The notes: generated by a model from the letters alone, not told the origin. A DNA stretch of 64,000 nucleotides from Streptomyces echinatus (GCF_014203595.1 NZ_JACHJK010000002.1:807441-871440), one strand, 5' to 3'. Shown: positions 51,481 to 61,225, counted from the first letter of the stretch. Program-made: numbers and translations.

Positions 51481-52049
51481 CGAAGTGTCCCTCCTCGGAC
51501 GGGCGGGCCGACGCTCCGGCCGCCGGGCTCCCGGGTCAGGTGGGATGATGCCCAGCCGAAGCGATCGATAACGTCCCGCACGGGGCCGCCGCCCGCTACT
51601 CTGTCGGAATGTTCCCGGCGGCACATTCACGAGGCATGCCGCAACTTGCACTGTCGGGTGCCCCGAACGCCTCGTGAAAAACGCCGACGACATTCAGCCG
51701 ACCGTTACCGGCGCGTAGAACGAGGTCAGACGCGCGGACCGGACCGGAAATCGGGATGAGTTCCGCAAATCGTCGACCTATTTCGGCCTTGCCGGATCAA
51801 CCGGAATCAGATAGCCGAAACATCGGCCGAACACACGTCGTATAAACTCTGTCCACAAGGCACAAGGTGGCACCCTCGGTCCCGGTTTCCGCGGAGTTCC
51901 TGTCGCCCCGGTTGACGGGCGGCAGACCGGGCCGCACCCTCGTTCACACCGACCTGGGCCCCCACCTCTCCGGCCTTCCGTGAGCAGACAGCGCCGTCCG
52001 CCCCACCCTCCCTCGCGCCGCCGCGCCTGTCGAATGAGAGGCGACCCAC
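51481..52049. other. Intergenic region without a supported gene
   Basis: About 570 bases. 51640-51870 is visibly less GC-rich than the surroundings. It separates two divergently transcribed genes and must hold their promoters, but I see no strong boxes or repeats. Confidence 0.4.
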
Positions 52050-52649
52050 ATGCCGCTGCACGTACCCCCTGCCCCCGCGCCTGCCCTGCGCTCCGTCCTC
52101 ACCGCCCTCGGTTCCCCCACCGCGGTCCGTGAGGCCCGTACCCCCTCCCTGCGCGCCGCGCAGGGGCCGACGACCCCGGAACTCCCGCTGCCCGTCCACG
52201 TGCTGGACCGGATCACCGCGCAAGGCCTGTCCGCCACCCGGCTGACCGGCTGGCGCTTCCTGATTCGGTGCGGCGACCGTGCGGTGGCCGCGGCCGAGAC
52301 CATGCTCACCCCCGACGGCTGGGCCTTCTCGCACTTCTTCGAGGGCCCGTACGTCGCCTCCACCGAGCGCGCCCTGGAGCAGGCCGAGGCGCTGCAACAG
52401 CCCTATCAGGCGCGACTGCTGTCCATGCCCGGCCTGTACATGCTCACCCTGTGGCTGCACGGGGACCGCTCCGGCGACGGCACCGAGGGGCATCCGGCCG
52501 CCACCGATCTGCTCGTCCCGCTGGCGCCGGCCCCGCCCGGCATTCCGGCACACCGCCCGTTCCGGGTCGCCGAGTTGCTTCCGGTGCTGACCCATCGGGC
52601 GACTCCTCTTCCCCTGCTCGGCTCGCCGGTGCTCGGCTCACCCGCCTGA
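52050..52649 (+). CDS. Conserved hypothetical protein
   Basis: 199 residues, ATG 52050 with GAGAGGCG upstream. Not assigned to a characterised family. A Pro-rich N-terminus precedes a compact part (LTGWRFLIRCGDRAVAAAETMLTPDGWAFSHFFEGPYVASTERAL, QARLLSMPGLYMLTLWLHGD) that looks like a small alpha/beta domain. Followed by a clear terminator. Confidence 0.8.
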   Translation: MPLHVPPAPAPALRSVLTALGSPTAVREARTPSLRAAQGPTTPELPLPVHVLDRITAQGLSATRLTGWRFLIRCGDRAVAAAETMLTPDGWAFSHFFEGPYVASTERALEQAEALQQPYQARLLSMPGLYMLTLWLHGDRSGDGTEGHPAATDLLVPLAPAPPGIPAHRPFRVAELLPVLTHRATPLPLLGSPVLGSPA

Positions 52650-52659
52650 CAGACGCCCG

Positions 52660-52693
52660 CGTACCCCGCTGCCCGGCCGGGAAGCGGGGTACG
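52660..52693 (+). terminator. Hairpin terminator
   Basis: Perfect 11-bp stem (52660-52670 with 52683-52693), 12-nt loop, about 10 nt after a stop codon. Confidence 0.75.
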
Positions 52694-52906
52694 ACCGTGT
52701 CCGTGCCGCTCGGCGGGCACCGTGCCGTCCGGACTAGTCCTATCCGACCACTGCGAACCATCCGAAGTGACAGTGCAGTTGGACTGAACCGTCCGGGCGG
52801 GTGACGCGTCATGAACCTGTGAGAAGCGGTGCTGTGAAATCCCTGCGGAATGACTCCCAGAGGACAACACTGGTTTCAGACCGACTCTTCACCACGGGGG
52901 ACGGAC

Positions 52907-53143
52907 ATGATCACAACAGACCGAGAGATCCCACCCATGTGCCAGCACCAGCCACCGTGCCCGCCAGCCGAATCCGCCGACCGGGAGTCCGCCCGCCTCG
53001 TGGCGCACCACCCGGAACAGGGGTGGAGCCTGCTGTGCAACGGCGTCCTGCTCTTCGAGGACACCGGTGAGCTGCTCCCCGACGGCCGCATCATCGCCCC
53101 GCACCGCCCGCTGGGTGCGGGTCAGGTGATGACCGCCGCCTGA
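52907..53143 (+). CDS. DUF5999 small protein
   Basis: 78 residues from ATG 52907 (GGGGGA 5 nt upstream); ATG 52937 (MCQHQP) is the alternative and matches the usual family start. Core: MCQHQPPCPPAESADRE, ARLVAHHPEQGWSLLCNGVLLFEDTGELLPDG. The Cys/His pattern near the start (CQHQPPC) suggests a metal site. The family is largely confined to Streptomyces relatives and has no known function. Confidence 0.82.
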   Translation: MITTDREIPPMCQHQPPCPPAESADRESARLVAHHPEQGWSLLCNGVLLFEDTGELLPDGRIIAPHRPLGAGQVMTAA

Positions 53144-53162
53144 GCACGGCACAGTGACCCGA

Positions 53163-53198
53163 GGGGCCGGCCGCACGCACCCCGTGCGCACCGGCCCC
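53163..53198. terminator. Hairpin between convergent genes
   Basis: 8-bp outer stem (53163-53170 with 53191-53198) plus 6-bp inner stem (53172-53177 with 53183-53188), downstream of DUF5999 and of the sugar ABC operon. Confidence 0.65.
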
Positions 53199-53310
53199 GA
53201 CGCATGCCGTGGGCCGGCTGCGAACGGCGGCCGGGGACGGCGGCGAGGGCAGCTGTGAGGCCCGCACGTGCCCCGGGCATGTGCGGCTCCTGCCCGTCGG
53301 GGCGGGACGG

Positions 53311-54144
53311 CTATCCCTTGGTGGCCCCGGCGGTGAGACCGCCGACGAGCTGGCGTTCGGCGACCGAGTAGAAGGCCAGGGCCGGGACCATGGCGAGCAC
53401 GAGATAGGCGAAGACGCGGGCGTACTCCGCCGAGTACTGCCCCTGGAACTGCTGGACCCCGATGGGCAGGGTCCACCAGGTGCTGTCGGTGAACACCAGC
53501 AGCGGCAGGAAGAAGTTGTTCCAGCTGGTGACCACCGCGAGGACCGAGACGGTGCCGAGCGCCGGCCGGGCCATGGGCAGCAGCACCCGCCAGAAGAACC
53601 CGAAGGCGCCGCAGCCGTCGAGCGTGGCCGCCTCCTCCAGTTCGCCGGGGATCTCCCGGAAGAAGCCGCGCAGGATGATGATCGTCATGGGCAGCCCGAA
53701 GGCCGCCTGCGGCAGGATCACACCGAGCGGATTGTCCAGCAGGCCGAGGTGGCGCAGCAGCAGGAACAGCGGCAGGGCGGCCACCGCGAAGGGGAACATC
53801 AGCCCCATCGTGAAGACGGTGAAAAGCGCCTCCCGCCCGCGGAAGGCGAACCGCGCGAAGGAGAAGGCCGCCGCCGCGGACACGGCGACCACGAGCACGG
53901 TCGTGCCCACCGCGATCAGCGTGCTGTTGCCGACCAGCCGCCAGAAGTCGCCCGAGCCGAGGATGCCGGTGTAGTTGCCGGTCAGCCAGTGCTCGGGCAG
54001 CCCGAAGGGGTTCCTGGAGAGTTCGTCGGTGGACTTGAAGCCCGACAGCACGGCGTACAGCAGGGGCACGGCCATCAGCGCGCCGACCGCGACGAGGATC
54101 CCGTGCAGCGGCAGGGCCCGTACGGCCTTGGGTCTCCGGGTCAC
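53311..54144 (-). CDS. Carbohydrate ABC transporter permease (MalG type)
   Basis: 277 residues, six TM. The EAA loop that contacts the ATPase is LEEAATLDGCGAFGFFWRVLLPMARPAL. GTG 54144 overlaps the stop of the other permease gene (GTGA) and has GGGGAA upstream, so translation is coupled. Last gene of a three-gene sugar importer operon; no ATPase gene is present, which fits Streptomyces importers that share the MsiK ATPase. Confidence 0.92.
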   Translation of the reverse strand: MTRRPKAVRALPLHGILVAVGALMAVPLLYAVLSGFKSTDELSRNPFGLPEHWLTGNYTGILGSGDFWRLVGNSTLIAVGTTVLVVAVSAAAAFSFARFAFRGREALFTVFTMGLMFPFAVAALPLFLLLRHLGLLDNPLGVILPQAAFGLPMTIIILRGFFREIPGELEEAATLDGCGAFGFFWRVLLPMARPALGTVSVLAVVTSWNNFFLPLLVFTDSTWWTLPIGVQQFQGQYSAEYARVFAYLVLAMVPALAFYSVAERQLVGGLTAGATKG

Positions 54145-55139
54145 TTGCCGTTCCCCCTCATCGTGGTGGTTGCCCCTTCGAGGTCGCGGCGGAGCACGAA
54201 CCGCTGGTAGGCGAGGGCGAAGACGAGACAGATGCCGAACATGACCACACTGACCGCGCTGGCGTAGCCGGCCTGGTAGCGCCTGAAGCCGAACTGGAAC
54301 ATGGTCACGGCCATCGTCTCCGAGTGGTGGTCGGGGCCGCCCTGGGTGATCACCCAGACCAGGTCGAACAGCTGGATCGACCCGATCACCGACAGGAAGA
54401 CGCTGATGCGCAGGGTGGGCGCGAGCAGCGGCAGCGTGACGTTCCGGAACCGCTGCCAGGCGTTGGCACCGTCGATCAGCGCGGCCTCGGTCAACTCGGC
54501 CGGGAGGGACTGGAGTCCGGCCAGGTAGAGCATCATGTGGAAGCCGAAGTACTTCCAGGTCATGACGAGGAACAGGGTCGCCATGACGGACGAGGGGTCG
54601 GCGAACCACTCACCGCCCAGGCCGTCCAGTCCGACGGCGCCGAGGACATGGTCGGCGAGTCCGTCGTCCGGCGCGAAGACCATGCCGAACAGCACGCCGG
54701 TGATGGCCTCGGACAGGACGTACGGCGCGAAGAACAGCATCCGGTACACGGCCCGGCCGCGCAGCCGCTGGTTGAGCAGCACCGCCATGCCGAGCGCGAA
54801 CGGCAGTTGCAGCGCGAGCGACAGCGCGACCAGGACCAGGCAGCGCCAGAGGTCACCCAGGAAGACGTCGTCCTGGAAGAGCCGGGTGAAGTTGTCGCCG
54901 CCGACGTAGTCGGAGGGCATGCCGAAGCCGCCCCAGCGGAAGAGGGCGGCGTACAGCGCGAACAGCATCGGCAGCAGCACCAGTGCGATGAACAGCACCA
55001 GCGCGGGCAGCTGGAAGCCGACCGCGGTGAGCCAGTCCCGCGCGCGCCGCCGGGACCGCCCGCGGTCCGCGCGCTCGGCCGCGGGTGGGAGGCCGACGGC
55101 CGGGCCACTGCGCTTGTCCGGGAGGAAGGCCGAGGTCAT
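54141..55139 (-). CDS. Carbohydrate ABC transporter permease (MalF type)
   Basis: 332 residues, six TM after a basic N-terminus. EAA loop: LTEAALIDGANAWQRFRNVTLPLLAPTL. It pairs with the MalG-type permease to form the membrane channel. It starts 6 bp after the binding-protein gene ends. Sugar specificity cannot be read from the permease. Confidence 0.92.
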   Translation of the reverse strand: MTSAFLPDKRSGPAVGLPPAAERADRGRSRRRARDWLTAVGFQLPALVLFIALVLLPMLFALYAALFRWGGFGMPSDYVGGDNFTRLFQDDVFLGDLWRCLVLVALSLALQLPFALGMAVLLNQRLRGRAVYRMLFFAPYVLSEAITGVLFGMVFAPDDGLADHVLGAVGLDGLGGEWFADPSSVMATLFLVMTWKYFGFHMMLYLAGLQSLPAELTEAALIDGANAWQRFRNVTLPLLAPTLRISVFLSVIGSIQLFDLVWVITQGGPDHHSETMAVTMFQFGFRRYQAGYASAVSVVMFGICLVFALAYQRFVLRRDLEGATTTMRGNGK

Positions 55140-55145
55140 CGCGGG

Positions 55146-56441
55146 TTACTGCGCTTCCTCGGCGGCCCCGGTGATGGACTGCGCGACCTGTTCCGGCGAC
55201 TTGGACCCGGCGATGAGCGCGGCCACGCTGTCGTTGACCTCCTGGCCTACGGCGGGCGCGTACGCCTGGTCGAGGTAGAGCTGGAAACCGGTGGCGGCCT
55301 TCAACTGCGTCTGCACGGCCTTGAGGTTGGGGTCGGTGAGGACGCTCTCCGCGGCCGGCACGACCGGCAGGACGCCGGTCTTCCGCACGAGTTCCCGGTC
55401 GGTGGTCTCGGTGGCGAAGAACTTCAGGAAATCGACGGCCGCCTGGGGGGCTCCGCTGCGCAGGGCGTGACCGCCGCCTCCGCCGAACACCTCGGTGAGC
55501 TTCCCCTCGCCGCCCTCGACCTCGGGGAACGGGAAGAAGCCGAGGTTCGCGCCGAGGCCCTTGCCCGCGTCCGCCTCCACGACCGGGGCCCACTGCCCCA
55601 TGAGTTCCATCGCCGCCCTGCCGTTGCCGACGGTGGCGGCCTGGCCGGTCGGCGTGGAGTAGGCGGCGCCGAGGAATCCCTTCTGGAACGGCTGGAGGGT
55701 GACCAGCTCCTTCAGGTGCCGTCCGGCGTCGACGAACCCGGCGCCGGTGAAGTCCTTGCTGTCGGCGGCCTTCCGGAGCGCCCCGACACCGGCGGTACGC
55801 ATCGCCAGATACGCCCAGTAGTACATCCCGGGCCACTTCTCCTTGCCCGCGAGGGCGAGCGGGGTGACGCCGGACGACTTCAGCCTGGTCACCGCTTCCA
55901 GGAAGCCGCTCCAGGTGGTCGGCGGCGCACCGATCCCGGCCTTCCCGAAGAGCGTCCTGTTGTACCAGAACCCGATCATGCCGATGTCGAACGGGATGCC
56001 GTACGCCTTGCCGTCCAGGAGGTACGGCTCCTTCGCGACCGGCAGCAGCCCGTCCGCCCAGCTTCCGGTGCCGTCGGTGAGGTCCTCGACCAGTCCCGCG
56101 TCGACCTGCTGCTTCAGTACACCGCCGCCCCAGGTGTGGAAGATGTCCGGCAGTTTTCCGGAGGCGGTCAGCGCGGTCATCTTCGACTTGTAGGCGTCGT
56201 TCTCCAGTTGCACGATCTTGATCTTGACCTTGGGGTTCTGGGCTTCGAACTTCCGGGCGAGGCCCGCCCAGACGGTCCTGGTCGGCTCGGTGGTCGAGAT
56301 GTTCCACCACTCGATGGTGGTCGTCCCCGAGGACGACCCTCCGTCCGAGCCGCCGCCGCAGCCGCTCAGCGCGGTCGCACCGAGCCCGGCGACGGAGGCC
56401 GCCAGGAAACCGCGGCGGGAGAGTGCGGGGTCGCCCATCAT
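55146..56441 (-). CDS. Carbohydrate ABC transporter substrate-binding lipoprotein
   Basis: 431 residues, SBP_bac_1 family. N-terminus SRRGFLAASVAGLGATALSGC combines a Tat-like RR motif and a lipobox. Mature part has the sugar-binding-protein look (EWWNISTTEPTRTVWAGLARKFEAQNPKVKIKIV, PDIFHTWGGG, YGIPFDIGMIGFWYN). ATG 56441 or 56438; AAGGAG precedes both. First gene of the operon; promoter region contains four CGAA-N3-TTCG-like boxes. Confidence 0.92.
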   Translation of the reverse strand: MMGDPALSRRGFLAASVAGLGATALSGCGGGSDGGSSSGTTTIEWWNISTTEPTRTVWAGLARKFEAQNPKVKIKIVQLENDAYKSKMTALTASGKLPDIFHTWGGGVLKQQVDAGLVEDLTDGTGSWADGLLPVAKEPYLLDGKAYGIPFDIGMIGFWYNRTLFGKAGIGAPPTTWSGFLEAVTRLKSSGVTPLALAGKEKWPGMYYWAYLAMRTAGVGALRKAADSKDFTGAGFVDAGRHLKELVTLQPFQKGFLGAAYSTPTGQAATVGNGRAAMELMGQWAPVVEADAGKGLGANLGFFPFPEVEGGEGKLTEVFGGGGGHALRSGAPQAAVDFLKFFATETTDRELVRKTGVLPVVPAAESVLTDPNLKAVQTQLKAATGFQLYLDQAYAPAVGQEVNDSVAALIAGSKSPEQVAQSITGAAEEAQ

Positions 56442-56450
56442 GCGCTCCTT

Positions 56451-56707
56451 CGAAACCTTCGGAGTTGCTTGGGAGAGGTCCCTACCGATGAAGCGGCACC
56501 GTCAAGAGCCTGCCGCGGCATCCGTGGGAACGCAGTGAAGCCGAAACATTCGACAGTTCTCCCGAACGTTCCGACCCGCGACTCTAGGAAGGCGTGTGGG
56601 GAGCGTCAAGGCTTCGCGCACGAGGCGGCGGCACCCAGCCGACAGTGGTGGGACCGATGGTGCCGATCCGTCGTCAGCGCAGCAGTCCGAGGCTTTCGAA
56701 AGTTTCG
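56451..56707. promoter_or_regulatory. Cluster of CGAA-N3-TTCG operator-like boxes
   Basis: CGAAACCTTCG (56451-56461, over the ribosome site), CGAAACATTCG (56542-56552), CGAACGTTCCG (56563-56573) and the perfect CGAAAGTTTCG (56697-56707). Such boxes resemble LacI-family sites, including the GAAANTTTC element reported before Streptomyces xylanase genes. The 56442-56868 gap contains no gene. Confidence 0.55.
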
Positions 56708-56868
56708 GAGGAAGCGCCGAATTCCAGGGCCGACAGGGGCGCTGCCGGCGGGGGCACAGGCCGTCCGGCTGGTCGAATCGCCGGTGTGGGAGTGGGATGG
56801 AGAAAGGGAGGTCCTCAGGGCGCGCCGCGGGTCTCACCTCGTCGGCGCCCGTGCGGAACGGTGGAGTC

Positions 56869-57399
56869 ATGTCCGGTTACGGCACCTTGGCGGTCGCGCG
56901 AGTGGTGGTCGGTGTGAGCGGCTCCCTGGGCAGCGTCACGGCCCTGCGGCGGGCCACCGCGCTCGCCCGCCGGCTGGGCGCGGAGCTGTGGCCGGTGCTG
57001 GCCTGGGAACCACCGGGCGGCGACTCCGCCGCGCGCCGCTCCCCCGCCGCCGGCCTGCCGGTCGAGGAGTGGCAGCGGCTCGCCAAGCAGCGGCTGGCCT
57101 CGGTGCTCGAGGAGATCTTCGACGCGGAGGGGCCAGGGGTGCCGATGCACCCCCTCGTGGTGCGCGGCGCGCCGGGCCGGGCGCTGGTGGCGACCGCGGA
57201 CCGGGAGAACGACGTACTGGTCGTGGGCGCGGGACGGCGCGGGCTGCGGCGGGCCTTCTCGGGCCGGGTCTCCCGCCACTGCCTGGCCCGCGCGGTCTGC
57301 CCGGTCCTGGCGGTGCCGCCGTCCCCCCTCCAGTCCGAACTGCTGTCCGTCCACCGCCGCAACACCTGGCACCTACGCATCGACACCCGGGACCTGTGA
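56869..57399 (+). CDS. Universal stress protein (UspA family)
   Basis: 176 residues, ATG 56869 with GGAG 4-5 nt upstream. One Usp domain: RVVVGVSGSLGSVTALRRATALARR, LVVRGAPGRALVATADRENDVLVVGAGRRG and the ATP-type GRVSRHCLARAVCPVLAV ending. The G-x2-G-x9-G-[ST] nucleotide motif is present in altered form. Such proteins are induced by stress and dormancy; some bind ATP. Confidence 0.88.
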   Translation: MSGYGTLAVARVVVGVSGSLGSVTALRRATALARRLGAELWPVLAWEPPGGDSAARRSPAAGLPVEEWQRLAKQRLASVLEEIFDAEGPGVPMHPLVVRGAPGRALVATADRENDVLVVGAGRRGLRRAFSGRVSRHCLARAVCPVLAVPPSPLQSELLSVHRRNTWHLRIDTRDL

Positions 57400-57457
57400 G
57401 ACCCCCCGCGAACGCCGGCCCCACCCGGCACCGCCCTCTTGTCATCCACCCACACCT

Positions 57458-57474
57458 CCGGCCCAACGGGCCGG
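57458..57474 (+). terminator. Short hairpin after the stress-protein gene
   Basis: CCGGCCC-aac-GGGCCGG, perfect 7-bp stem about 60 nt after the stop codon. Confidence 0.5.
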
Positions 57475-57552
57475 GCGCAGCGATTGCGTCAAGAACCGGC
57501 ACCCGGCCGTCAGGGCGCCGTCAACGGGAGACGCACCTGGCCGGGGGCGGTC

Positions 57553-57558
57553 TACCGT
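57553..57558 (+). promoter_or_regulatory. -10 box of a leaderless gene
   Basis: TACCGT followed by 7 nt and ATG 57566, without a ribosome site. Confidence 0.45.
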
Positions 57559-57565
57559 CTTTCCC

Positions 57566-58123
57566 ATGGAGCACCTCGACCACGTCCACCCCCGGCTGAC
57601 CGGCTCGCCCCCGTCCGGCCCCGGGACCGTGGTGTATGACCGCGGCTGGAGCCGGGACGTGCGCAACGCGGTCCGCTGCGCCGGTGCGCTGCTCGGGCTG
57701 CTGCTGGTCATCGACCGGGTGGCCGGCTCGCTGGACTGGTGGCGCGGTGCCCTCTGGCTCCTGCTGGCCCTGCTGCTGCTCCTCGTCCTCTTCCCGGTGC
57801 GCGTGTCGGCCGGCCCGGGCTGGCTGGCCTCCCGCCGCCTGCTGCGCACCCGCCGGGTCCGCACCGATCTGCTCATCGCGGTACGCCCGGTGGACGGCGT
57901 CAGCCGGCGGCTGGTGTTGCGCGACGGCTTCGGCGGCCGGGTGGAGCTCGACCCCGAGGTCCTGGTCGCGAATCCGGACCTGTGGCACCGGCTCGACGAG
58001 GACGCCCGCCGCTCCGAGGCCGCCGGCACCCTGCGGTGCGGGAGGTCCGCCCTGCACCGTCTGGCCCACCGGCTGGACCGCGAGACGGCCCTGGGTGTGT
58101 TCCGGGCGTCGGGCATGGAGTGA
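57566..58123 (+). CDS. Two-TM membrane protein of unknown function
   Basis: 185 residues. Two adjacent hydrophobic segments (VRCAGALLGLLLVIDRVAG, LWLLLALLLLLVLFPV) follow a ~35-residue N-terminus. The remaining cytoplasmic part (~100 residues) is basic and compact, with RTDLLIAVRPVDGVSRRLVLRDGFGGRVELDPEVL. No family recognised. Probably leaderless. Confidence 0.78.
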   Translation: MEHLDHVHPRLTGSPPSGPGTVVYDRGWSRDVRNAVRCAGALLGLLLVIDRVAGSLDWWRGALWLLLALLLLLVLFPVRVSAGPGWLASRRLLRTRRVRTDLLIAVRPVDGVSRRLVLRDGFGGRVELDPEVLVANPDLWHRLDEDARRSEAAGTLRCGRSALHRLAHRLDRETALGVFRASGME

Positions 58124-58471
58124 GGACCACGACGTCCCGGGTGCACCACACCCCCTCGGACCGTGCTCCAGTACCGCCGCGGAGACATGGCCCGGCAGGC
58201 CCCGGGCTCCCCGGGCCATGACGCTCAGTGGCCGCCACCCCTCCGGCGCCCGGCCGACCATCCCTCACCTCACCCGCCCGGCCCCGCTCCCGGTCAACTG
58301 CCCCGGCCTCCCCTTCTTCGTGCGGTCTCTCCGCCGGCAAGCGATTCTTAACGCAAGTTTGACGCCTCCGCCCCGCTGATCCGTGGGCCCGAGCGTCACG
58401 CTCTGCTTACGCTGGTGCCGCCGTCCGCGTGATGGCCCGAAAGAGCTGAGCCGCACGTCAGGAGCACGCTG
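58124..58471. other. Region upstream of the APC transporter
   Basis: About 350 bases without a supported gene. A TTGACG hexamer lies at 58359-58364 but no matching -10 is clear. I looked for a c-di-AMP (ydaO-type) riboswitch, found before many potassium transporter genes, and saw no convincing core. Confidence 0.4.
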
Positions 58472-60430
58472 ATGGCCACGACCGAGCGCCCTCCCAGTAC
58501 CAGCCGCCTACGCGCCTGGATGCTGGAGGGCCTGTCCGACATGGGCAAGGGCGGTGGCCACACCGGACCGCACGCCGAGCCGGAACCCCCGCACCAGGGA
58601 CAGCGCTGGTGGCGGGTGATGTGCCTGACCGGTGTCGACTACTTCTCCACCCTGGGTTACCAGCCCGGCATCGCGGCCCTGGCGGCCGGCCTGCTGTCAC
58701 CGATCGCGACGATCGTGCTCGTCATCGTCACCCTGGCCGGCGCCCTGCCGGTCTACCGCCGGGTGTCCGAGGAGAGCCCGCACGGCGAAGGCTCCATCGC
58801 GATGCTGGAGCGGCTGCTCTCCTTCTGGCAGGGCAAGCTCTTCGTGCTCGCCCTGCTGGGCTTCGCGGCGACCGACTTCCTGATCACCATCACCCTCTCG
58901 GCGGCCGACGCCTCCACCCACCTGGTGGAGAACCCGCACCTGACGGCCACCCTGCACGGCCATCAGATGGTGATCACACTGTTCCTGGTGGCCCTGCTCG
59001 GCGCGGTGTTCCTCAAGGGGTTCCTGGAGGCGATCGGCGTCGCGGTCGTCCTGGTCGGCATCTACCTCGTGCTCAACCTCGTCGTCGTGATCGTCGGCCT
59101 GTGGCACGTCATCACCGCCGGGCCCGTGGTCACCGACTGGGGCAACGCCCTGACCGCGGAGCACGGAAACGTGTTCGTGATGATCGGCGTCGCGCTGATC
59201 GTCTTCCCGAAGCTCGCGCTCGGCCTCTCCGGCTTCGAGACCGGCGTCGCGGTGATGCCGCACGTCCAGGGCGACCCGGGTGACACCGAACAACGGCCCG
59301 CCGGCCGGATCAGGGACACCAAGAAGCTCCTGACCACCGCAGCGCTGATCATGAGCTGCTTCCTGATCACCACCAGCTTCATCACCACGCTCCTGATCCC
59401 CGAGAAGGAGTTCAAGCCGGGCGGCCAGGCCAACGGCCGGGCCCTCGCCTACCTCTCGCACGAGTACCTCGGCAGCGCCTTCGGCACGGTGTACGACGTC
59501 TCGACCATCGCCATCCTGTGGTTCGCCGGCGCCTCCGCCATGGCCGGCCTGCTCAACCTGATGCCGCGCTATCTGCCGCGCTACGGCATGGCCCCGCACT
59601 GGGCCCGTGCGGTGCGCCCGATGGTCATCGTCTTCACCCTGGTCGCCTTCCTGGTGACCTGGATCTTCGACGCCAACGTCGACAAGCAGGGCGGCGCCTA
59701 CGCCACCGGCGTGCTGGTGCTGATCAGCTCGGCCGCGATCGCGGTGACCATCGCCGCGCGCAAGGCCGGCCAGCGGCGCTGGACCTTCGGGTTCGGTGCG
59801 ATCGCGGCGGTCTTCCTCTACACGACCGTGGTCAACGTCATCGAGCGCCCGGACGGTGTGAAGATCGGTGCCTGCTTCATCGCGGGCATCATCCTGGTCT
59901 CCTTGCTCTCCCGGCTGGCCCGCGCCTTCGAGCTGCGTGTGACGAGTGTGACGCTCGACCCGATGGCGGAACGTTTCATCAGGGACATGGCCAGCCGGAA
60001 GATGAGGTTCATCGCCAATGAACCGGGCCATCGGGACAAGGCGGAGTACCGCGACAAGGTCGAGCAGATCCGCGCCGACAACGACATGCCCGAGCAGGAG
60101 GACTTCGTCTTCGTCGAGGTCACCGTCACGGACCCGTCCGAGTTCGAGGCGGGGCTGACCGTGCGCGGCGAGGTGCTGCACGGCCGCTACCGGGTGCTGA
60201 CGCTGGAGTCGGCCTCCATCCCGAACGCCCTCGCCGCGCTGCTGCTGCACGTCCGCGACGTCACGGGCTGCACCCCGCACATCTACTTCGAGTGGACCGA
60301 GGGCAATCCGTTCGCCAACTTCATGCGCTTCTTCCTCTTCGGCCAGGGTGAGGTCGCCCCGGTCACCCGCGAGGTACTGCGAGAGGCGGAGCCGGACCGG
60401 TCCCGCAGGCCGCGGGTGCACACCGGCTGA
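58472..60430 (+). CDS. APC-superfamily permease with C-terminal cytoplasmic domain
   Basis: 652 residues, ATG 58472 with AGGAG upstream. The first ~490 residues have about 12 TM segments starting [20 protein letters not shown]; the last ~160 residues form a soluble domain ([50 protein letters not shown]). Architecture resembles KimA-like and other APC transporters with a regulatory tail. Whether the cargo is potassium or amino acids cannot be decided here. Confidence 0.82.
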   Translation: MATTERPPSTSRLRAWMLEGLSDMGKGGGHTGPHAEPEPPHQGQRWWRVMCLTGVDYFSTLGYQPGIAALAAGLLSPIATIVLVIVTLAGALPVYRRVSEESPHGEGSIAMLERLLSFWQGKLFVLALLGFAATDFLITITLSAADASTHLVENPHLTATLHGHQMVITLFLVALLGAVFLKGFLEAIGVAVVLVGIYLVLNLVVVIVGLWHVITAGPVVTDWGNALTAEHGNVFVMIGVALIVFPKLALGLSGFETGVAVMPHVQGDPGDTEQRPAGRIRDTKKLLTTAALIMSCFLITTSFITTLLIPEKEFKPGGQANGRALAYLSHEYLGSAFGTVYDVSTIAILWFAGASAMAGLLNLMPRYLPRYGMAPHWARAVRPMVIVFTLVAFLVTWIFDANVDKQGGAYATGVLVLISSAAIAVTIAARKAGQRRWTFGFGAIAAVFLYTTVVNVIERPDGVKIGACFIAGIILVSLLSRLARAFELRVTSVTLDPMAERFIRDMASRKMRFIANEPGHRDKAEYRDKVEQIRADNDMPEQEDFVFVEVTVTDPSEFEAGLTVRGEVLHGRYRVLTLESASIPNALAALLLHVRDVTGCTPHIYFEWTEGNPFANFMRFFLFGQGEVAPVTREVLREAEPDRSRRPRVHTG

Positions 60431-60506
60431 GGCAAGGGTCCCGCACCGGGCCGGCCTCCACATCGGGGCTGGGACCGGGCCGGCCTCCCCGTCAGGGAGC
60501 CGCCAG

Positions 60507-60531
60507 GGAGCCGGAAAAGGAGCCCGGCTCC
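60507..60531. terminator. Terminator between convergent genes
   Basis: Perfect 8-bp stem (60507-60514 with 60524-60531) around a 9-nt loop, between the permease and DUF1707 genes. Confidence 0.6.
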
Positions 60532-60542
60532 GCGGCAGGAGC

Positions 60543-61160
60543 TCAGAGCGGCGCGCCGCCCGGTACCTCGGCCGGGGTCCGTCTGCCGAACCACCGCCTC
60601 CGCGGCCGCGCCTGAAGCTGCCCCAGGCTGAGCCGGCCCTGTATCTCCACGCGCAGCACGGCCGGTGCCCCGGGGTGGCTGGCCGGCCGCACCCTGGTCC
60701 TGCCGTAGTCGATCACCAGGGAGCCGGCGTCGACCTCCACGCCGGGCCGGGTGATCAGCCGCAGGGTGCCGCCGCGCATGTCCAGGTCGATGCGGAGGGT
60801 GTCGTACATGATCACCGCGTCGCTGAAGTCCAGCGTCACGTCTCCCCAGGCGGACTCGATCTCCATCCGGCGCGGCACGGTCCAGCCGCCACTCCGGGCG
60901 GCCGAGGAACCCTGTTGCTCGATCCGGACGACCTCCTTGGCCGGCGCCGGGCCGGCTTCCTCCGGCAGATCCGCCGTCAGAAACGCCAGCTCCCCGAGCG
61001 TGCGGGCGGTCAGCGCCGCCTCCACCCGCTCGTCCAGCTCCTCCGCCGTGATCCGGCCGTCTCCCGCGGCGCCGGTCAGCGCCTCCACCACCCGGTCCCG
61101 GTCCGCGTGCGAGGCACGCAGGCCGGACGGCTCGTCCGTCCGCACCGGCTCGGCCGACAT
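60543..61160 (-). CDS. DUF1707 protein
   Basis: 205 residues, ATG 61160 with GGTGAG upstream. The DUF1707 helical domain is near the N-terminus: LRASHADRDRVVEALTGAAGDGRITAEELDERVEAALTARTLGELAFLTADLP. A beta-rich part of ~110 residues follows (MEIESAWGDVTLDFSDAVI, GGTLRLITRPGVEVDAGSLVIDYG), resembling the cell-wall-active antibiotic response repeat fold. It lacks a TM segment. Function unknown in detail. Confidence 0.88.
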   Translation of the reverse strand: MSAEPVRTDEPSGLRASHADRDRVVEALTGAAGDGRITAEELDERVEAALTARTLGELAFLTADLPEEAGPAPAKEVVRIEQQGSSAARSGGWTVPRRMEIESAWGDVTLDFSDAVIMYDTLRIDLDMRGGTLRLITRPGVEVDAGSLVIDYGRTRVRPASHPGAPAVLRVEIQGRLSLGQLQARPRRRWFGRRTPAEVPGGAPL

Positions 61161-61207
61161 CGCTCACCCCGATTCACATGCCCCCGAAGGAGCCCCACCT
61201 CACGCAC

Positions 61208-61225
61208 TAACGCTATATCGCGTTA
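61208..61225. promoter_or_regulatory. Inverted repeat TAACGC-TATATC-GCGTTA
   Basis: Perfect 6-bp arms in an AT-rich patch, 58 bp before the HTH-TOBE regulator. The TATAT core with TAACG-type flanks resembles ModE boxes of other bacteria. Confidence 0.55.

Noticed and set aside
58124..58471. ydaO-type c-di-AMP riboswitch before the APC transporter
   Set aside because: Expected conserved core elements were not found by eye; a covariance-model search would decide.
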